The notes beneath the pieces were generated by a model, which saw only the letters and a list, made by a program, of their open reading frames with translations, was not told where the DNA came from and made no database searches. A stretch of 64,000 bases of DNA from Sphingobacterium kitahiroshimense (GTDB taxonomy: Bacteria > Bacteroidota > Bacteroidia > Sphingobacteriales > Sphingobacteriaceae). Shown here piece after piece: positions 1 to 8,556 of the stretch. A program made the position numbers and the translations under genes. The stretch covers positions 6,014,001 to 6,078,000 of the forward strand of contig NZ_JAOQNK010000001.1 in NCBI RefSeq assembly GCF_025961315.1, read 5' to 3'. How positions within the stretch are numbered: position 1 is the first letter of the stretch; each line of letters begins with the position of its first letter.

Positions 1-1224
1 TTTGATGAGAATAGGGAGTGTCAGTCCTTGAAAAACTAATGTAATTAAGATGACAACGAAGGTGATAAAGAGAATTAAATTACGGTGTGGGAATGGCTCT
101 CCATTATTTAGTGTTAATGGTATAGCCAATGCTGAAGCTAGTGATACTACACCTCTCATACCTGCCCATCCTACAACTAGTGGTAATTTCCAACCTGGGC
201 TCTTTTCTCTTGATCGGATCTTTTTAGAGAGGAAACGGGGGAGGTACTCTGATAGATATACCAAGACAATACGCAATACTATAACAATGGCACTAATAAT
301 TAAGGCATAGTTAATCGCTTCTTCCTGTGAATACTGCCCTAATCCTGCAACGATAACTGGTAATTCTAAACCAATTAAAATAAATACGAATCCATTTAAC
401 AAGAAACCTAATGTAGCCCAGACTTCCTTGGTTTGAATTCGGGTATGATGATTTAAATAATCGCCTGAACGGAATGATAGAAACAGTCCACCACTTACAA
501 CGGCTAATACACCTGACCAATGAAAATGCTCTGCAAGAAGGTACATGATATAAGGAGCGATCAATGTAATAGGAGTTGAGATACTTGATGATTTTGCTAC
601 ATAACGCAAGAATAAATATAATATATGCGCTACTGCTAAACCTACAACAACCCCCATGATGGATAATATGACAAATTCTGAGGCTGCCTTTTGAAATACA
701 AATTGACCTGTTAGAATCACTGCTACAGCAAACCTAAACACGGTTAAGGAGGCTGCATCGTTTACTAAGCTTTCCCCTTCTAAGAGTGTTATGCCACGTT
801 TAGGAATCTTCACACCTTTTAATACTGATGTCGCAGCGACAGCGTCTGGGGGAGAAATAATACCGCCCAATAAAAACCCTAATGCCAAGGTAAATCCAGG
901 GATAATATTTACTGAAAAGTATGCGATAGCAATAGATGTAAAAAACACTAAACCAAAGCCTAAGCTCATAATGGATCGTCGCCATTTTTTTAAACTGTCC
1001 CAACTGGTATACCAGGCGGCTTCAAATAGGAGAGGTGGTAAAAACACTAAAAATACCAAATCAGGATTGATACTGATCACGGGCATGCCTGGAATTAGCG
1101 AGATGCCTAAACCTCCAATGACCAATAAAATGGGATACGAAATTTTGATCCTTTGACTTACTACAAATAGCATCGCCATGACAAAAAATAGCGATAAAAC
1201 TAATAGGACATTCTCCTCTACCAT
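1..1224 (-). CDS. CPA1-family Na+/H+ antiporter (C-terminus beyond window)
   Basis: Inner-membrane cation/proton antiporter. The frame opens with ATG at 1224 and stays open for 408 codons to the window edge, so the C-terminus is missing. The translation is a chain of hydrophobic helices. It contains the CPA1 hallmark segment SPPDAVA (Asp about residue 127), followed by LEGESLVNDAAS with the Asn-Asp pair at about 155-156; this pair separates CPA1 from Asp-Asp CPA2 proteins. A later GWAGMRGVVSLA segment is also typical of NhaP/NHE-like exchangers. By family knowledge it exports Na+ (or K+/Li+) in exchange for H+ and supports pH and sodium homeostasis. It stands alone, with 281 bp separating it from the next gene on the same strand. 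The exact ion is not readable from sequence. Confidence 0.9.
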   Translation of the reverse strand, partial: MVEENVLLVLSLFFVMAMLFVVSQRIKISYPILLVIGGLGISLIPGMPVISINPDLVFLVFLPPLLFEAAWYTSWDSLKKWRRSIMSLGFGLVFFTSIAIAYFSVNIIPGFTLALGFLLGGIISPPDAVAATSVLKGVKIPKRGITLLEGESLVNDAASLTVFRFAVAVILTGQFVFQKAASEFVILSIMGVVVGLAVAHILYLFLRYVAKSSSISTPITLIAPYIMYLLAEHFHWSGVLAVVSGGLFLSFRSGDYLNHHTRIQTKEVWATLGFLLNGFVFILIGLELPVIVAGLGQYSQEEAINYALIISAIVIVLRIVLVYLSEYLPRFLSKKIRSREKSPGWKLPLVVGWAGMRGVVSLASALAIPLTLNNGEPFPHRNLILFITFVVILITLVFQGLTLPILIK

Positions 1225-1505
1225 AAGTTCTTTTTAATAATTCTTAATGCACACTTGTATCCAGGTTATAAAGGTAAAACATTTCGTTTTATTGTATCTA
1301 TTTAGACGCCTAAAAATAAACTGTATTTATATTTTGTTATAATAGCGGGAGCTAGATTCCGCTATTAATGATTTATTTGATCCTGTTGACCACCTACAAT
1401 TCTGAATTATTCGAATTTTATAAAGGATGTTAGAACTATGAAATTCTTTGATTCGCTATTTTAATGACGTTTTATTTAGTTAGATTGTTTTCGCCAATTA
1501 GTAGG

Positions 1506-2375
1506 CTATTGTTTTTGAAATATTTCATAATTAAATTTCAAAACATTTAAATTCCATAAGGTTAGCGTTTGTGTTGCAGTCAATTGTTTATCAGCTTCGC
1601 TTATGATTAATTCATCACGGAATGAACGGATATATTTTGACCAATGCTCACCTTTAGAATCTTTTAGCAAAAAATAAAAACCTGCATCACCAAAACGTTG
1701 ACCAGACGAATTTAATACTAATTCACCATTTACGCCAACTTTAGGAGCCATAATAACGGTGGCATTACCATGAGGTAATGGGAAAATAGCTTTTACACAA
1801 TACCGGCCACTTGGCAATTGACAGATCCCATATGCTCCAGAATATATTCCTTTGCCAGTTGATGCAATTTTTCTGAGCCAGAATATATATTTAATTTGGT
1901 TCGTTTTGGCATCCAAAAGTCTTACTATTTCGCTTGTAATAGATTCCGAATTTTGCATATCATAGATTGGGATATTTAATTGATTTAACCTATTACTGAA
2001 TAATTTTTTTAACAGAAATCCAAAAACTTTAAAAAAAGAATTCCATTTTACTGAAACATTTAGATCATAATGTCCTGTTCGTTCATAAAAATCAATCACT
2101 TTAGCTGATAATCGGGCGTATTCATGCGGAGAAAAATGAAGTTGGCTCATTGTTGGTATCAATCCATGCATTTCGGATGGAGTATCAATTCTTAGATTTT
2201 CTAGCTTAGCAAGTTTATCGATATAGTTCTTATCAATTGCTTCCAAATTACCAAATGGACCCATTAACCAGTTATCATTTTTTGAGTCAATTTTTCGACC
2301 GGATAGAATTACCCATTGTTGTGTAATCCAATCTTGAATCTTTTGCATCGGATGGGCGAAACTTATTTTGATCAT
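1506..2375 (-). CDS. Unrecognised protein coupled to a CrtA-like gene
   Basis: A 289-residue protein that I cannot assign to a family. It has no signal peptide. One amphipathic/hydrophobic stretch (about residues 112-125, FFKVFGFLLKKLF) is too short and charged to be a clear membrane span. The C-terminal half has a beta-rich pattern with Gly-rich turns (GKGIYSGAYG, SSGQRFGDAGFYF). Its ATG overlaps the TGA of the upstream CrtA-like gene in an ATGA arrangement at 2372-2375, so the two are almost certainly co-transcribed and translationally coupled, and perhaps work together. Function unknown. Confidence 0.75.
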   Translation of the reverse strand: MIKISFAHPMQKIQDWITQQWVILSGRKIDSKNDNWLMGPFGNLEAIDKNYIDKLAKLENLRIDTPSEMHGLIPTMSQLHFSPHEYARLSAKVIDFYERTGHYDLNVSVKWNSFFKVFGFLLKKLFSNRLNQLNIPIYDMQNSESITSEIVRLLDAKTNQIKYIFWLRKIASTGKGIYSGAYGICQLPSGRYCVKAIFPLPHGNATVIMAPKVGVNGELVLNSSGQRFGDAGFYFLLKDSKGEHWSKYIRSFRDELIISEADKQLTATQTLTLWNLNVLKFNYEIFQKQ

Positions 2376-3073
2376 AGAAGAGGTATGAGGTTGTTACGTC
2401 CATTCCATTCACCAAATTCAGATAAAGGCTTAAATCGCAAAGTTGTAAATTCAAAGTGAAAATCTTTGCGTTTTCGTTCCTTCATTGCATCGACATGTCT
2501 TGTCGGAGCATGAACATTACTATGCCCTAAAACCATATCAGTCATTTCTTTTTGGGATTTCCAAATTGAAAATGTAGAAACAGTTCTCGGGTGTCTTATC
2601 GATGCCAAAGAAAAAGTAGTGCCGGGATGATCACGGACCAGTTTTTCTACGGGTTTGCCCCAGCGTATAAATCTTGGAATTTCAAATAATTTCATGCGAG
2701 CTAAGGTTACTGCTACAACGGGGCTATCAAGAGGTTCGAGTTCAAGTGTTACTTCCGGAATCTGGAATTTAGTTATTTCCCCCCATTGCCTTAGAAAAAT
2801 TAATCGTGTGTGCCATCCTTTGGACAATACTCTCCCAAATTTGTTTTCGATTAAGAATTGGTCAACGGATGCTTCATCGTTCCACTGTGCGAATACAGCA
2901 ACCTGTTTAGAAAAAAGTCGAGAAGGAGATGTGATAGCAGAGCCTAATGTCATTGCTGTCATACATTCCATATGAATTAATCCCGAATTATGAAATGACT
3001 TAGGCGGAGATAAAATGGCCTTTAAAGCTGATAAATAGGATGTCTTTACTAAATGGTATGTAAATATGCTCAT
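2372..3073 (-). CDS. Spheroidene monooxygenase (CrtA)-like protein
   Basis: About 233 residues from the ATG at 3073 (a TTG two codons earlier is less likely). The middle and end resemble bacterial spheroidene monooxygenase CrtA: ARMKLFEIPRFIRWGKPVEKL, a segment ending FSLASI, then VSTFSIWKSQKEM and a closing LGEFGEW-like stretch (here LSEFGEWNG). CrtA uses heme to oxidise acyclic carotenoids, but homologues are widespread in bacteria that do not make spheroidene, where the role is unknown. No crtB, crtI or other carotenoid gene is in the window, so a carotenoid substrate is not supported here. It is the first gene of a two-gene unit and overlaps the following gene by 4 bp. The family call is from remembered sequence similarity, without alignment. 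Confidence 0.7.
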   Translation of the reverse strand: MSIFTYHLVKTSYLSALKAILSPPKSFHNSGLIHMECMTAMTLGSAITSPSRLFSKQVAVFAQWNDEASVDQFLIENKFGRVLSKGWHTRLIFLRQWGEITKFQIPEVTLELEPLDSPVVAVTLARMKLFEIPRFIRWGKPVEKLVRDHPGTTFSLASIRHPRTVSTFSIWKSQKEMTDMVLGHSNVHAPTRHVDAMKERKRKDFHFEFTTLRFKPLSEFGEWNGRNNLIPLL

Positions 3074-3363
3074 ACTCAAAAATAAGTTTAATTTATCTTA
3101 TTCCTGAAGAGTAAAGGTGTATTAAATAAAATACTAAAAAAAACTTACTGTTGCCTGTGTTTTTGTTCATCTTATGTAAAAGCTAAGTTAGCTTTGAAAA
3201 ATGAATTGTAGATAAGAATCTATAGGAAACCAACAGGTTTACCATATCAAATCCAACATTGTTCCTGTAATTTTTTGTAATTTAGCCTTAACCAAGGTGG
3301 GAAAATTATAAACGGGCATAAGTCATAATTTAATGAATGATTGTGTTTTTTAACAAAAGTTAA

Positions 3364-4173
3364 ATGGAAACTGAAGATAACTATATTGAAATAAATAAAC
3401 ATTCATGGAATAATAGAACTGATACGCATTTAAAATCAGAGTTCTACAATCTTGAAGGATTTTTAAAAGGAGCAAGCTCACTCAATCCCATAGAATTAGA
3501 AATACTCGGAGATATTAAAGGGAAAAGTATTCTACATTTACAATGTCATTTTGGCCAGGACTCCATTTCATTAGGTCGACTTGGTGCGAAAGTTACAGGT
3601 GTTGATTTATCTGACAAAGCTATTGAAAGTGCAAAAAGAATTGCTTTAGAAACAGATTTAGATGCCCAGTTTATTTGCTGTGATTTGTACGATTTAGAAA
3701 ATCATTTAGATAAGCAGTTTGATATTGTTTTTACAAGCTATGGTACCATAACATGGTTGCCTGATTTAGAGAAATGGGCAGCATTAATTTCGCATTTTTT
3801 GAAGCCAGAAGGAAAATTTATTTTTGTTGAGTTTCATCCAGTTGTTTGGATGTTCGATGATAATTTCGATAAAATTGGTTATAATTATTTTAATGTGGCT
3901 CCCATTGTGGAAACAGAAAACGGAACCTATGCAGACAAAGATGCAACTATCTCTCAGTCTTATGTAACTTGGAATCACAGTATGAGTGAAGTTGTGCGCA
4001 GTTTGCTCAATCACCAAATGGAAGTTGTGGATTTTCAGGAATACGATTATTCGCCTTATGATGTTTTTAATAACATGATTGAGTTCGAAACTAAAAAATA
4101 TCGGATTAAGCATTTGGACAATAAAATACCGATGATTTATTCTATCGTTGCAACTAAGAAAAAAAAACCGTAA
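3364..4173 (+). CDS. Class I SAM-dependent methyltransferase
   Basis: A 269-residue cytosolic methyltransferase. The SAM-binding motif I is ILHLQCHFGQDS at about residues 55-66, followed by motif II GVDLSDKAIESAK and a motif around DIVFTSYGTITWLPDLEKW. This variant of motif I, with His and Gln in place of the usual Asp-x-Gly-Cys-Gly, is typical of a small-molecule methyltransferase subfamily common in Bacteroidota. The substrate cannot be read from sequence. The gene is monocistronic: it is flanked by genes on the opposite strand and followed by a 13-bp hairpin at 4186-4220. ATG at 3364 is the only sensible start. Confidence 0.85.
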   Translation: METEDNYIEINKHSWNNRTDTHLKSEFYNLEGFLKGASSLNPIELEILGDIKGKSILHLQCHFGQDSISLGRLGAKVTGVDLSDKAIESAKRIALETDLDAQFICCDLYDLENHLDKQFDIVFTSYGTITWLPDLEKWAALISHFLKPEGKFIFVEFHPVVWMFDDNFDKIGYNYFNVAPIVETENGTYADKDATISQSYVTWNHSMSEVVRSLLNHQMEVVDFQEYDYSPYDVFNNMIEFETKKYRIKHLDNKIPMIYSIVATKKKKP

Positions 4174-4185
4174 CAAATTTTCTGA

Positions 4186-4220
4186 AGCTATTCTTTAAGA
4201 TATACTTTTAAAGAATAGCT
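4186..4220 (+). terminator. Hairpin after the methyltransferase gene
   Basis: A perfect 13-bp stem (4186-4198 with 4208-4220) around a 9-nt loop begins 13 bp after the stop codon. There is no clear T-tract on the plus strand, so termination may be weak or the element may mainly protect the 3' end. Confidence 0.55.
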
Positions 4221-4446
4221 GTGATACATACCCTATTTTCAAATACCGGGAGAGTAAGGTTTGAGAACTCTATTAACCTGTTGTTATATAAATTGTTTCG
4301 GCTTGTAAAGCGAAATTTATGACCTTTTCCGCTATTTTGATCATTATAATATTTTCCATATCATTTATTGTTCAGGCCTTTACTTGAAATAGTCATGAAT
4401 AGCTTTTGCCAGCAGTAAGGATTAAATCCTTTCACGGAGATCCAAA

Positions 4447-4854
4447 TTATAATTTTACGATCCTTTTTTCAATCATTTCTAACATTACTGGTGAAGCATT
4501 TTTAAATGTAGGGGGCTGTTCTGTAAGACTTCCTGCATTTTTTTTGTTGATTTTAAATGTTAGATCCATTTCGGTAGTGAAAAGCAAAGCAGTTATAAAA
4601 GGATTTTTAAGGTATGAACTTAAAATTGTCAGTGCTTCATCAAGAGTGTGAAAGCTCTCAATTTCTTCTGTTTTGTATCGCAATGTTAAGGCAAGTTTAT
4701 ACCCTCCGGTTTCTAAAATATGAAGACGGACATAAATATTTTTAAGGTCAGTATCTCCAATTGTTTTGGCCAAGGTAAGTTTTGCAAAAGTTCCTTGATT
4801 GATACTTAATTTTACGTGTTCATAAAATTCAACAAAAACAGTTTGATATGGCAT
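4447..4854 (-). CDS. Conserved-looking small hypothetical protein
   Basis: A 135-residue soluble protein with an ATG start at 4854. It has alternating beta strands (LNKIYVRLHILETGGYKLALTLRY-like pattern) and a C-terminal helix. There is no signal peptide, membrane span or metal-binding cluster. I do not recognise the family. It is separated by more than 250 bp from both neighbours, so it is probably transcribed alone. Codon use resembles that of its neighbours, which supports it as a real gene over a chance frame. Confidence 0.6.
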   Translation of the reverse strand: MPYQTVFVEFYEHVKLSINQGTFAKLTLAKTIGDTDLKNIYVRLHILETGGYKLALTLRYKTEEIESFHTLDEALTILSSYLKNPFITALLFTTEMDLTFKINKKNAGSLTEQPPTFKNASPVMLEMIEKRIVKL

Positions 4855-5127
4855 TTTAATATAATTTAAACTACAAAATTACACTAAGTAGATGATAAAT
4901 AGCTCCTTTTTTTACAAAAAGGCAGTAAATTTAAAATTAGTCTATTAATTATAGTCTTACAATTGAAAAATTAGGAGAGTAAAAATGTACAGTTTGTAAT
5001 AAGGTCATGTGTTAAAATTAAATATCTTCAGTTAGTATTTCTGTTTTAGTTAGTAGCGGATCTTGCTAATTGCTGTTTAAATAGTGTAATTGTTGATAGG
5101 ATATTGTCTCTTTTATAAGGATCTAAA

Positions 5128-5616
5128 TCAGTCGTTTAGGAAAGTCAAAGCTATGACCAGACAGACGAAAGCTATGAATGAAGCTAATGTCCTTATATTA
5201 TTCCAAAACAGCCAGGGCTTTTCAAAGATAACTCTCATTTTCTGTAATGATTCTTCCGATGCTTTTGAGATATCAAATAGTTCTATTTTATTATTCAATG
5301 GCACATTCCGTACAGCTGTAATGCCGAATACACCGATTATATAACTTATACATGAAAAAAATATCAGAAAAAATTTAGGCGAATGAATATCGAAATATAT
5401 GATCGAAGATATAACAAGTGAAAACAAAGTGCCAAAAAAGCTAATATAAAAAATTGGATTTAATACTTCTTTGTTAATACTTTGCATCGTTGTGAGGTAT
5501 TCTTTGTTATTTAGTTTGGCAAGTCCCAGATTTACTGAAAATGTATATGCAAAAAAGAAGCCCGACATGAGACCAGAGAGGATAGTTGTCACTGCTAATA
5601 ATTCTTGTGTTTTCAT
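5128..5616 (-). CDS. DUF1772 (anthrone-oxygenase-like) membrane protein
   Basis: A 162-residue integral membrane protein with four predicted helices: near residues 6-30, 53-75, 80-100 and 138-158. The loop between helices 3 and 4 carries the family pattern: an Asn-Val-Pro-Leu-Asn segment (RNVPLNNKIE) and, further on, a Trp-x-x-x-Asn-x-x-Arg segment (WLFWNNIRT). These are hallmarks of DUF1772, which is distantly related to fungal anthrone oxygenases. The bacterial role is unknown. Nothing next to it suggests a pathway. Confidence 0.75.
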   Translation of the reverse strand: MKTQELLAVTTILSGLMSGFFFAYTFSVNLGLAKLNNKEYLTTMQSINKEVLNPIFYISFFGTLFSLVISSIIYFDIHSPKFFLIFFSCISYIIGVFGITAVRNVPLNNKIELFDISKASEESLQKMRVIFEKPWLFWNNIRTLASFIAFVCLVIALTFLND

Positions 5617-6145
5617 AAATGAGCTGAATTTGTTTAGATAATGTGTTTCTTATTGCAGTTTGATTTTGAGTAAGTTATGTTTGAATATATCCATTATAAT
5701 TTGATTTCAAAAATTGAACCGGCAATTTCATGTCATTCCCAACTTTGATCGGATGGAAAATTTGAGATTTGTCTCATCATAGCGTGATTTAATATCGAAT
5801 CGGGATCTTTACTTCTGCAGTTATTATTTTGCGAGTTATTATTAATAATTAAAAGGGCCAACTTTCGTTAGCCCCTTTATGCACTCAGTTTAAGAGCAGA
5901 GTGATTTATTTGTTCTTGTCGTTCTTTTTTAGTTACCCATAATTTGAAAAATAGCGAAGCTGACGTTAAGATAATTCCCTTAAATAAACTCTGTTGAATG
6001 GTTTTTTTGTAGCTTTTAATTTCAATGTCATAGGGTTTATTGGCAGTAAATAATTTCTTTAAATATTTAGGTTAGAAATTAACGATTGTCTTAAAATAAC
6101 TTAAAACCCAAAGTCAAATTCATTCATGTATTACTATTTGCACTT
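5617..6145. other. Gene-poor 0.5-kb spacer
   Basis: No convincing gene. A hairpin terminator lies at 5851-5878. On the minus strand a stop-to-stop frame of about 63 codons ends at 5877, immediately before that hairpin, but it lacks an ATG (see findings). The rest is AT-rich sequence with no repeat that I can detect. Confidence 0.5.
5851..5878 (-). terminator. Rho-independent terminator (possibly bidirectional)
   Basis: AAAGGGG/CCCTTT-type stem with a GAAA tetraloop as read on the minus strand, followed there by a T-rich run. It would end transcripts coming from the MFS gene side, and A/T runs on both sides would allow function in either direction. Confidence 0.7.
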
Positions 6146-7312
6146 TTACTTACGAAAGAAATATAAGACTGCAATTAATACCATTAATGTAGCGGAAAAT
6201 AAAAATGCGACTTCAAGATTGAATTGATGAGCAATTAATCCTAAGATAGCAGGCCCCATAAGTTGACCTGCATACCCCATTGTTGTTATTGCTGGAATAC
6301 TTACAGATGTAGGGACTGTCGGTATTCTGCCAGCCTCACTAAAAAACAAGGGGACAAGATTTGCAGAACCTATTCCTAACAATAGAAAGCCGAAAAGAAC
6401 GAAAGGCATCCAGATTGAATAAATAGCTATTATCAACCCTAGAGCTGCTAGCAGGCTACCGCCAATGACCATTGTTTTTGCATTTAATTTTTCAACCAAA
6501 CGATCCCCCATTAATCGCATGCTAGCCATAGCAATAGAGAAAGTGGCATATCCAGCTCCGGTAAATTCGACATCAATATCTTTGATATCTTTTAAAAATA
6601 CAGCACTCCAGTCTAGCATAGCGCCTTCTGAGAGAAAGCTGGCAAAACATAGTAGACCAAAAAAAAGTACTGTTCTATTAAAAATCAGTTTTTTTGAACT
6701 ATGTTCTAGCTGTTTTTCTGGTTTATGTATAATCTGAGATTTTTGTTCTGTAGCATGATCAAATAAATAGTTGAATTGACTAATAACAATTAAACATAAC
6801 AGGAGTGATATTGAAATTGCTGCTATTTGAGGAATCAATCCCATTTTAATTAAAAATCCTAAACCAAGGGATCCAAATAGGCCTCCCAAACTGAAAAGAC
6901 CATGCAATGAAGACATAATCGGACGATTATATTTGTTTTGAACTAGTATACCATGAGAATTCATCGCAACATCTATGGCGCCAATACTGGCACCAAAAAT
7001 AAATATACACAATGCCATTAGTGAAGCAGATGAAATAATCAGCAGTAGAGGAAGTGTAAGAGCAATGATTGCTGTTGTACATAGAATCACAATTTTATTA
7101 CCATAGCGTTTTGATAAAAGACCTGTTATTGGCATCATAATTACGGCGCCCAAGCCAAGAAATAAAAGTAATAATCCTAATTCGGCCTCGTTAATATCCA
7201 ATCTTTCCTTTACATATGGTACCATTGGTGCCCAGCTTGAAATTGCTAATCCACACACTAAAAAAATGAATTGGGTTGCTCTTTTTGCTTTTTTTGTTTG
7301 ATTTTCTATCAT
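6146..7312 (-). CDS. MFS transporter, YbjJ-like
   Basis: A 388-residue major facilitator with twelve predicted membrane helices. I choose ATG 7312 (MIENQTKKAKRATQF). The frame can be extended to 7402, but that extension runs through a perfect 22-bp inverted repeat that looks like operator DNA. Motif-A-like loops (LLSKRYGNK near helix 2-3, and the matching GDRLVEKLNAK in the second half) and the GAIDVAMNSHG segment resemble the YbjJ / sugar-related MFS branch. The substrate is unknown. It is transcribed divergently from the VOC/HAD genes, and both start from the shared operator region 7348-7403. The same operator type precedes the DeoR gene, so this transporter probably belongs to the DeoR-controlled unit. 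Confidence 0.8.
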   Translation of the reverse strand: MIENQTKKAKRATQFIFLVCGLAISSWAPMVPYVKERLDINEAELGLLLLFLGLGAVIMMPITGLLSKRYGNKIVILCTTAIIALTLPLLLIISSASLMALCIFIFGASIGAIDVAMNSHGILVQNKYNRPIMSSLHGLFSLGGLFGSLGLGFLIKMGLIPQIAAISISLLLCLIVISQFNYLFDHATEQKSQIIHKPEKQLEHSSKKLIFNRTVLFFGLLCFASFLSEGAMLDWSAVFLKDIKDIDVEFTGAGYATFSIAMASMRLMGDRLVEKLNAKTMVIGGSLLAALGLIIAIYSIWMPFVLFGFLLLGIGSANLVPLFFSEAGRIPTVPTSVSIPAITTMGYAGQLMGPAILGLIAHQFNLEVAFLFSATLMVLIAVLYFFRK

Positions 7313-7347
7313 TATTATTTTTCTAAATGAATTTTCTAATACTTCAT

Positions 7348-7403
7348 ATTGTTTTGCAAACATATGCAAATTTATATAAACTTGCATATGTTTGCAAAAC
7401 AAT
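7348..7403. promoter_or_regulatory. Double operator between MFS and VOC genes
   Basis: Two perfect 22-bp arms (7348-7369 and 7382-7403) face each other across a 12-bp AT-rich spacer. Each arm contains TTGCA-N6-TGCAA: site 1 at 7354-7369 and site 2 at 7382-7397, start to start 28 bp. The same element, at the same 28-bp spacing, occurs at 8451-8494 before the DeoR gene. The probable binder is that DeoR protein; this is inference from layout. Confidence 0.75.
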
Positions 7404-7417
7404 TAAACAATAATAAG

Positions 7418-7813
7418 ATGAACATGAAAATTGAACACATTGGAATTTGGGTAGATGACTTGGAAAAAATGCGCAACTTTTACCTGACTTATTTCAACTT
7501 AGAATGTAGTGAGAAATATAGGAATTTAAAAAATGGCTTTACATCATATTTTCTCAAGTTTGGTACTTGCGTTACGCGCTTAGAACTTATGAACAGACCC
7601 GATATTCTTGATGAACCGTCAAAAAGAGGTTTTAACAAAGGAATTGCACATTTTGCTATTTCAATAGGGGGAACTGAGGCTGTTGATCTGTTGACAGAAA
7701 GGTTCCGAAATGACGGTTTTACAATTGCAAGTGAGCCGCGTACTACAGGTGACGGATATTATGAGAGTGTTGTGCTGGATCCGGAGGGGAATAATTTAGA
7801 AATTTCGGCTTAA
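7418..7813 (+). CDS. VOC-family (glyoxalase/dioxygenase fold) protein
   Basis: A 131-residue vicinal-oxygen-chelate protein starting at ATG 7418 or 7424. An upstream in-frame start at 7349 would translate the operator palindrome and is rejected. It shows the beta-alpha-beta-beta-beta halves: EHIGIWVDDLEKMRNFY at the N-terminus (His metal ligand) and a closing VVLDPEGNNLEI with the acidic ligand. Members bind a divalent metal and act on a range of small molecules (lactoylglutathione, aromatics, antibiotics); the present substrate is unknown. It is followed after 11 bp by a HAD phosphatase gene and is probably co-transcribed with it. Confidence 0.85.
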   Translation: MNMKIEHIGIWVDDLEKMRNFYLTYFNLECSEKYRNLKNGFTSYFLKFGTCVTRLELMNRPDILDEPSKRGFNKGIAHFAISIGGTEAVDLLTERFRNDGFTIASEPRTTGDGYYESVVLDPEGNNLEISA

Positions 7814-7824
7814 ACATAGTAATA

Positions 7825-8433
7825 ATGATAAAAGCTGTAATTTTTGATATCGGAGGTGTTCTTTTAGATTGGAATCCTCGATATGTATATCGGGATATAT
7901 TTTTTCAAAGTGATCAAATGGAGTGGTTCTTAGAAAATGTCTGTTCTACAGATTGGAATTTGCAACAAGATAAGGGAAGATCATTTGACGAAGGAATGTA
8001 TAAGCTGAAAAAGCAGTATCCCCAATTTGAAAATGAAATCGATGTATTCTGGAAACGATGGCCGGAGATGCTAAAAGGTGAAATTAATGGTACTGTTGCT
8101 ATTCTACAGGAGTTAAAAAAACATTATGAAGTCTATGCTTTAACGAACTGGTCTTCCGAAACGTTCCCATTGGTTAAAAATCGATTTGACTTTATTGCAG
8201 ATTTTGATGGCATTGTTGTTTCTGGTGAAGAAGGGTTTATTAAACCAGATGAAAAGCTTTATAAAATTTTGTTGCAAAAATACAATTTACTGGCAACAGA
8301 ATGCATTTTTATAGATGATAACATTGAAAATGTAAAGGCCTCAGTAAAGCTCGGATTTGTTGCCATACATTTTACGAATTCAATAGCATTAAAGTTGGAA
8401 TTGCAAAAAGTGAGGATTCAGGGCTTTGTTTAG
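7825..8433 (+). CDS. HAD-family hydrolase, YihX-like phosphatase
   Basis: A 202-residue cytosolic HAD hydrolase. Motif I is FDIGGVLLDWNP. The residue two positions after the first Asp is Gly where many HAD proteins have a second Asp; this variant is common in the YihX/epoxide-hydrolase-like subgroup. Motif II is LTNWS, motif III Lys lies in SGEEGFIKPDEKLY, and motif IV is FIDDNIENV. By family it dephosphorylates sugar phosphates such as alpha-D-glucose 1-phosphate, but the substrate is inferred only. It starts 11 bp after the VOC gene and is followed by the DeoR operator pair, so it is probably the last gene of a VOC-HAD unit that leads into the regulator. Confidence 0.85.
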   Translation: MIKAVIFDIGGVLLDWNPRYVYRDIFFQSDQMEWFLENVCSTDWNLQQDKGRSFDEGMYKLKKQYPQFENEIDVFWKRWPEMLKGEINGTVAILQELKKHYEVYALTNWSSETFPLVKNRFDFIADFDGIVVSGEEGFIKPDEKLYKILLQKYNLLATECIFIDDNIENVKASVKLGFVAIHFTNSIALKLELQKVRIQGFV

Positions 8434-8450
8434 TTTTATAATATTTTAAT

Positions 8451-8494
8451 TTGCAATTTTTTGCGAATTAAAATTTAAATGCATAATATTGCAA
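8451..8494. promoter_or_regulatory. Double operator before the DeoR gene
   Basis: Site 3 (8451-8466) is TTGCA-N6-TGCGA and site 4 (8479-8494) is ATGCA-N6-TGCAA. Each differs by one base from the TTGCA-N6-TGCAA sites at 7354 and 7382, and the pair has the same 28-bp start-to-start spacing. It lies 63-106 bp upstream of the DeoR start codon, which suggests autoregulation. Confidence 0.7.
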
Positions 8495-8556
8495 ATTAAG
8501 TTGTGTTAGAAATAATAGAGAATCCTGTAAGCAAATCTTTATATCAGTAAGTAGCT

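Noticed and set aside
7349..7417. Longer N-termini for the MFS and VOC proteins, both reading MFCKHMQ-YINLHMFAKQ
   Set aside because: Both extensions are simply the translated 22-bp operator palindrome read on opposite strands; the peptides match because the DNA is an inverted repeat, and neither belongs to its protein family.
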